From assembly GCA_003550305.1 (NCBI GenBank), contig QKYT01000092.1:88413-101849 (forward strand): a stretch of 13,437 nt of DNA, read 5' to 3'. Both the position numbers and the translations under genes were made by a program. Shown here in pieces: positions 9,371 to 13,437 of the stretch (its first letter is position 1; each line of letters starts with the position of its first letter). The notes under the pieces were generated by a model that was not told where the DNA came from, ran no database searches, and saw only the letters and a list, made by a program, of their open reading frames with translations. The stretch comes from Glomus cerebriforme. Lineage: Eukaryota > Glomeromycota > Glomeromycetes > Glomerales > Glomeraceae.

Positions 9371-9409
9371 ACCCGTTGAATCATTATAAAGTAACGGGTT
9401 AATAGCTAG
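9371..9409 (+). terminator. Helitron 3' terminal hairpin and CTAG end
   Basis: ACCCGTT (9371-9377) pairs with AACGGGT (9393-9399) around a 15-base loop. TAATAG and the terminal CTAG at 9406-9409 follow, with T at 9410 as the target base. The stem-loop before CTRR is the transposition-termination signal of Helitrons. It is not a transcription terminator in the bacterial sense. Confidence 0.85.
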
Positions 9410-9437
9410 TATAAATAGAAGGTGATTTCTATTTATA
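9410..9437. repeat. Perfect palindrome between Helitron end and MITE
   Basis: TATAAATAGAA (9410-9420) and TTCTATTTATA (9427-9437) are perfect 11-bp inverted repeats with a 6-base loop. The first base is the Helitron target T and the last two are the TA flanking the next element. It may be the old target site or remains of another repeat; function unknown. Confidence 0.75.
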
Positions 9438-9792
9438 CATGGGATGTCTGAACACAGGGTCATAATTCCGGCCAGAATTAAATGATTTGCAAGAAATTGC
9501 CTTTTTAGAAATTTTGTATAATCCAAAATTTGATTTTGAGAGAAATAAAATTGCCTTTTTTTGGATTGTATAACATAGGACAATATTTCAAAAAAAGGAT
9601 ACTCTGGTTGCATTATGAAATCTGACCAAAATTAGGTATGTGACAAATAAATGTAATGAATAGGATTTCATACCTTGAAAAAAATTCTAAGTCTCTAAAA
9701 TAAATAGAAAAAATGAAAACAGAAGGTGTGACATAGGGTGATAAATTATCATATAGTAAAAAATCATGTGACCCGTATCCAGACATCCCATG
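9438..9792. mobile_element. 355-bp TA-flanked MITE (Tc1/mariner-like)
   Basis: Perfect 13-bp ends, CATGGGATGTCTG at 9438-9450 and its complement at 9780-9792, are flanked on both sides by TA (9436-9437 and 9793-9794). Looser similarity continues inward to a GGGTCA block on each side, making terminal repeats of about 28 bp. TA duplication plus short inverted ends is the Tc1/mariner pattern. The element is too short for a transposase and shows no transposase motif, so it would be non-autonomous. Its interior contains a GGCCAGAATTA motif also seen in the fold-back element near 1431, and shares similarity with the repeat at about 2776. Confidence 0.75.
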
Positions 9793-9794
9793 TA

Positions 9795-10159
9795 AATTTT
9801 AAAATTATCTAAATAGAAATAACAAAAAATTAATATTAAAAATAATAGCAGATAAATACTGTATATAGAAAAATTAATAAAAAATAGGAAAAAAGTATAT
9901 AACATCTGTATCATCAATATATATTTTTAATCTAGAATACAGTTAATAGGTAATATTAGAATAGGATAATATATATAGGATTTATATAAAAATTATTATA
10001 TTGTTGTAACAAAAGCTAATTAGTATATAAAACTATAATAGATAAGCTGTATAATAATTAAAATTAAATAAATAAATAAAATAAAATAAAATACAATTAT
10101 ATTATTATGTAAATTTTTAATTTTATATATATATAGAGCTTTATTTTTAATTATATATA
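9795..10159. other. AT-rich spacer between the two Helitron tails
   Basis: There is no gene. The stretch is almost wholly A and T, with an AAATA/AAAATA microsatellite-like run at about 10066-10092 and TATATATA near 10123-10134. The base at 10159 is the target T (read on the minus strand) beside the minus-strand Helitron end. Confidence 0.6.
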
Positions 10160-10190
10160 CTAGTTGTAGCCCGCTGCTTCGCATTGGGTT
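10160..10190 (-). terminator. Helitron 3' terminal hairpin and CTAG end (minus strand)
   Basis: Positions 10168-10177 and 10181-10190 form a 10-bp stem with a 3-base loop, one mismatch and two G-T pairs. On the minus strand it reads as a GC-rich hairpin around GAA. ACAA and the terminal CTAG follow at 10163-10160, then T. The short spacer and CTRR end match the Helitron consensus closely. Confidence 0.88.
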
Positions 10191-10441
10191 AGTAGTACAA
10201 CAAATAATAAATTAAAACAATACACGTGACTGAAAATCTGTACGATTCACATGATATTGATAATCTAAAAAGTAAAAACTGCATACATACACATGACGAT
10301 GATAATCATTTTTTTTAAAAAAATTGATTCTTTAACTTTATTACAAATGCATACATGGGCTCNCTTTTTACACAATAAAATATTTAATTGCAAAGAAAGT
10401 ATAAAGATTATATTACAATATTATGCAAATATATCAAGTTT
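10191..10441 (-). other. 3' untranslated region of the minus-strand Helitron
   Basis: This is non-coding sequence between the transposase stop and the terminal hairpin. It contains three related ACACGTGAC / TCACATGAT / ACACATGAC blocks near 10225, 10246 and 10290 that could be subterminal repeats. Nothing else is recognised. Confidence 0.45.
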
Positions 10442-13120
10442 TTATGCAAAAATTTCCTTATAGATCACATTCCTTGTCTGACATTTCTGAGAATTCACAT
10501 GAACATTATNTATAAGAGCTTTAATGTTCTGATATAAAGTAACTCTCGACAAAGCAACATACAGTTGGCCATGAGAAAAAACTGGTTGCGGTAAATAAAG
10601 ACCAACACGGCTTAAGGTTTGACCTTGAGATTTGTTAATAGTCATAAAAAAAGCTATATAGATGGAAAACTGACATCATTTCAGAATAAAAGGCAAGTTA
10701 CTGTCAGAAGGAATTAGTGTCATTTAAGGATAAAAACACAACTGCCAACATGAGAGCCAGTGATAATTTCAGCCTCAATTACTTTGTTCTGAAGAGCTCG
10801 ACAGATCATTCTAGTTCCATTATACAGACCTTAAGATGGGACCAAATTTCATAATAGTATAATCAGAACTCCAACCTTCAACCTCAATTCACCAGGAGGA
10901 AGATCAGGAATCTTTAAGGATCGTAAAAACTCAGGTGAATATACTTGAGGTTGGGATGTATTNCTATCTTCAGATAAATCTACAGAGTCAGCACTGGGGT
11001 AAATAGTGAAATCACCAGGTAGTCGATCTAATACCAGCTCAGAAATCTTTTCAACATCAACATTTTTAGGTATCAAGATGGCTTTACTAACCATATAATC
11101 CACATTTCTATAATTCTCACTCAAACGTGAATAAATAAAGTTGATAAGTGCTGGTAAACCTTCTTCAGTCATCATCAAATCCAAAGGCAGATTTATACTA
11201 TCTTTTGTATCAGGAACAATGGAATAATTACTATTACTAATATCCAAATGAAATTTGGCAAACTTCTTTTGCTTTATGAACTCCTGTGGATCATGAGCTT
11301 GACTAAATCTCATATTAATAGCTAACTTCATTACTCTCAAGTGTTTCCATAAAAAAAAGCAAATCAAGCTTGATAAGACATCTGCTCGAAGGGAAAGTGG
11401 TATAACTGGTAGAACTTGTCTAAAATTACCTTCAAATACAAAAGCTTTTCCACCAAATGGCTTGTCAACGCAAGTAATATTATGGAAAGTCCTATTCACA
11501 GCTTCAAATGCAAACTTATATAGCATTGGAGCTTCATCCCAGATGAGAAGCTTTGCTGCATTAATTAAATGGGCTTCTCTACTTTTGCGAGAAGTGTTAC
11601 AGGTCAAAAGTTCATTTAATTTCAGAGGGATTCTAAACTGAGAATGGGTTGTCCTTCCACCATCAATCAAAAGTGCTGAAATCCCTGAAGAAGCTACAGC
11701 TAATGCGATCTCACCACGTGATCTAATAGTTGCTAGCAAGGTATTATACAAAAAAGTCTTCCGGTACCATCAGAACTATTAACAAAGAAGCAGTTACACA
11801 TATTATCAATAGAAGACAGAACAGCATCATAAATAGCATGCTAGTCTTTATTCAACAAAGAAACATTCTGATACAATGCATGTTGCAATTGTGTAACATC
11901 ATAAGACATTTCTTCTCAAATCAGTTGATTTAATCCATTGGGACCATTAAGAAATCCAGAGTNTCCCAAAAAAAGAGGCATATTAGGAAAATCTTTTAAA
12001 GATTTCGCATTCAACTGCAAGTAAGATTCCAATTGTCTCAATGCTTCCTGTTCAACTTCATTATTTATATCATTATAAAGATCATAGTTCTGATATAAAA
12101 TATCTTCACATAGAGCAGTTTTATGATTATTTCATAGCACTTCAGATGCAACAGGCTGATAAAAGATAAGAATGGTCACAAAAAGGGAACGTAATTGTTG
12201 ACCCATTCTCATANAACTTGCTTCACTCAAACAGGCATCCCATTCAGTATCATCTTGAAGAAGGTCCAAACAAACATAGGCTTCCTTAAAACTTCCACAT
12301 ATATGACCTTCAACAGTCCTAAGATCCTCAAAACTGGAAGCTNCTCTTANATAAGTAAGCAAAATTNGCAAATAATAACGTTCACCTTCTGAAGGTTGTA
12401 CCATGTACAGTCTCCCAATTGTACCTGTAGCAAACTTTCATACATTCCACTTGTGATTAGATGGATTCCAAATATAATAAAGTGAAAAGTTAACATATCT
12501 GTAGCTATGAGCAGCAGAATTATCAGCATTTTCTTGAAACCAAGCAACTAAGGTAGTTACATGAGAGTTAGCATGATCCAAAACTTGCTACAAATTCTTA
12601 TCATCACGGAAAGTAATAATCTGCTTTTCAGGAAGATGAACAGCCAGCCTTTGAACATTTGGAAAATGGCCATACATCCTGTAATGAAAAATTCTCCAAA
12701 CTGCTTCCAAAGATAAAACATATCTTATATCAAGATATATCTTTATTTTGTCAATGGGTTCATTATCACATGATCACAGCTCTCTATCACTATCAAGTCA
12801 TAAAAGTGTAATGGTAGCTCTATCATAACTTTTGTATACGTATTTATACAGATATTTAATGGCCAAAATTGAATTACAGATTTCAATATTTATATGAGCA
12901 TCATATTTTGTCACCAATTCAATATTATGAGGAACCACTCATTGGTTATCTAAATGGATTCCATCCCTAACCTCAACAAAAGAACCATTATCACACCTGC
13001 GGTAAACAGGATATCCATCACTATTTTCCTAAGTGGTGGATTGAAAAGATTTTGGATAATGCTTCTGGCATAACCCATCCTTCATACCTAGAGCCAAAGG
13101 ATTATATACATCACATGGAC
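10442..13120 (-). pseudogene. Helitron RepHel transposase relic, N-terminally truncated
   Basis: Read on the minus strand from 13120 to the stop at 10442. It covers the end of the Rep domain (PCD, KDGLCQKHYPK, IKYLYKYVYK near 12856-12830), the WRIF and LYMVQPSEGERYYL linker, and the whole Pif1-like helicase, ending [12 protein letters not shown] and NVIYKEIFA. The frame is open from 11751 to 10852. Twelve premature stops (lowest + strand bases 13029, 12939, 12798, 12774, 12588, 12438, 12132, 11916, 11841, 10849, 10831, 10676) and two one-base deletions (about 11761, inside Walker A, and about 10725) kill it. Walker A reads SSDGTG-KT for GPGGTGKT, and motif III reads FEGNFRQ. Motif II keeps IWDEAP. 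Scattered Ns affect about 12132-12404. It corresponds codon for codon to the 4699-9136 relic. Confidence 0.9.
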
Positions 13121-13127
13121 TAGAGGC

Positions 13128-13292
13128 CTGCAACGGCCCGGATTTAGGTCCAAAACCCGGACCGGACCTGGACCGGATCCGGGTCTGGGCCGGCAAAAAT
13201 TAATTTTAAATCCACCCGGGCCGGGTCCGGGCCAGAATTTTAATTTCAATAAATTTTCNGGGCCNGATCCGNGTTCAAAATTTAAACCCNGG
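13128..13292. repeat. GC-rich CCGGACC/CCCGGG subterminal repeat block
   Basis: Short runs of GGACC, GGATCC, CCGGG and GGGCC are repeated on both strands over about 165 bp, including interspersed AAATT. The block stands out sharply in an otherwise AT-rich window. Several Ns fall here, as expected of a GC-rich repeat that is hard to assemble. Dense short repeats next to a terminus are typical transposase-binding arrays in hAT elements; that role is inference. Confidence 0.65.
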
Positions 13293-13299
13293 ATTTTCA

Positions 13300-13380
13300 T
13301 AGTTTTTTAATTCTGGCAGAAATTTCAACTAATTCTAGCCGAAATTAGACTAGACAGAAATTATACTTTAACCAATTAAA
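13300..13380. repeat. Degenerate (T)CTGGC(C)GAAATT repeats
   Basis: AATTCTGGCAGAAATT, AATTCTAGCCGAAATT and GACTAGACAGAAATT follow one another at about 20-bp spacing. They resemble the GGCCGAAATT and GGCCAGAATT motifs of the fold-back element at 1314-1690, which suggests a shared subterminal motif between different non-autonomous elements. Confidence 0.5.
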
Positions 13381-13437
13381 TGAATAAATATTTTATTTAA
13401 ATATTTAAATTAAATTTAATAGAAATTTTGAGTTAAT

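Larger units (their letters stand above)
4194..9409 (+). mobile_element. Helitron, near-complete but inactivated copy (5,216 bp)
   Basis: The proposed left end is A^TC at 4193/4194, followed by a T-run and TGACCGTCACG. The right end is a 7-bp stem (ACCCGTT 9371-9377, AACGGGT 9393-9399), six bases, then CTAG at 9406-9409 followed by T. These match the Helitron rules: 5'-TC, 3'-hairpin then CTRR, insertion between A and T, no target duplication or terminal inverted repeats. A single long Rep/helicase frame runs the same way between the ends. The right end is well supported; the left end rests on TC, an AT target and position and is less certain. Internal stops make the copy non-autonomous. Its protein relic belongs to the same family as the minus-strand copy that begins at 10160. 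Confidence 0.85.
10160..13120 (-). mobile_element. Second Helitron, minus strand, 3' end intact, 5' part missing
   Basis: Read on the minus strand, the element ends in CTAG (10163-10160) followed by T, preceded by ACAA and a GC-rich hairpin. It carries the C-terminal two-thirds of the same transposase family as the + strand copy. Similarity stops at about 13120, in the middle of the Rep domain just upstream of the PCD segment. There the sequence changes abruptly to a GC-rich, hAT-like end. The remaining N-terminal part may lie beyond the window if this is an insertion, or may be lost. Its 3' hairpin differs from the + strand copy, so the two come from different subfamilies or have exchanged ends. 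Confidence 0.85.
13121..13437. mobile_element. Left end of a probable hAT-type element, running off the window
   Basis: The Helitron frame is cut at 13120/13121, where TAGAGGCCTGCAACGG begins. This fits the (C/T)AGRG start typical of hAT terminal inverted repeats. It is followed by a GGACC/CCGGG-rich subterminal zone, as in many hAT elements, and then AT-rich sequence with GGCC(G)AAATT-type repeats. If the start is 13121, an 8-bp target duplication would be 13113-13120. The other end and any transposase are outside the window, so the superfamily call rests on one terminus. A 70-codon minus-strand frame across the block is Gly/Pro-rich repeat translation, not a gene. Confidence 0.5.

Noticed and set aside
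9362..9917. Two minus-strand frames (83 and 76 codons) across the MITE region
   Set aside because: They cross the Helitron end and the MITE termini and show no transposase motif; the second is a hydrophobic AT-rich translation.
11730..12392. Two + strand frames of about 65 codons
   Set aside because: They are antisense to the minus-strand helicase relic, which is conserved in the other direction.
13088..13300. Gly/Pro-rich 70-codon minus-strand frame
   Set aside because: Produced by the GGACC/CCGGG repeats and interrupted by Ns; no independent support.

Overview
The window contains no recognisable host gene, rRNA or tRNA. It is an AT-rich, repeat-dense eukaryotic segment with scattered assembly Ns. 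The best guess is a fungus, probably an arbuscular mycorrhizal one (Rhizophagus-like). That rests on the strong AT bias, a plant/AM-fungus type Helitron family, and very short intron-like units (85 nt, CTAAC branch motif, TTTTGTAG acceptor). It is an inference, and a plant or other eukaryote is not excluded.

Layout. (1) 1-971 is a tandem array with a 117-bp period that also runs off the left edge. Each unit looks like a 32-nt microexon plus an 85-nt intron: GTRAGT donor, ACTAAC branch motif inside a 14-bp hairpin, T-rich tract, TTTTGTAG acceptor. This is the most unusual feature here. (2) 972-4193 is non-coding. It holds a long fold-back MITE at about 1314-1690, a weaker inverted-repeat element at about 2669-2887, an ACTAGTTT repeat cluster and an A-rich tract. 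(3) 4194-9409 is an essentially end-to-end Helitron on the + strand (A^TC start; 3' hairpin then CTAG^T). Its single long Rep/helicase frame is now a pseudogene. (4) 9410-10159 is the spacer between two Helitron tails. It contains a perfect palindrome abutting a 355-bp TA-flanked MITE. (5) 10160-13120 is a second Helitron of the same protein family on the minus strand. It has a clear 3' terminus, a decayed reading frame, and no N-terminal part. (6) 13121-13437 looks like the start of a hAT-type element inserted in that Helitron, with a GC-rich subterminal block.

The two Helitrons lie tail to tail. Each would have encoded one protein with an N-terminal Cys-rich region, an HUH/two-Tyr rolling-circle Rep domain and a Pif1-like helicase. 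In the two frames together I count 26 premature stops but only four single-base deletions. All the stops can be explained by C-to-T or G-to-A changes, and several are confirmed by the intact codon in the other copy. That looks like cytosine-deamination or RIP-like inactivation rather than neutral decay. Neither copy can make its own transposase; any mobility would have to be supplied in trans.
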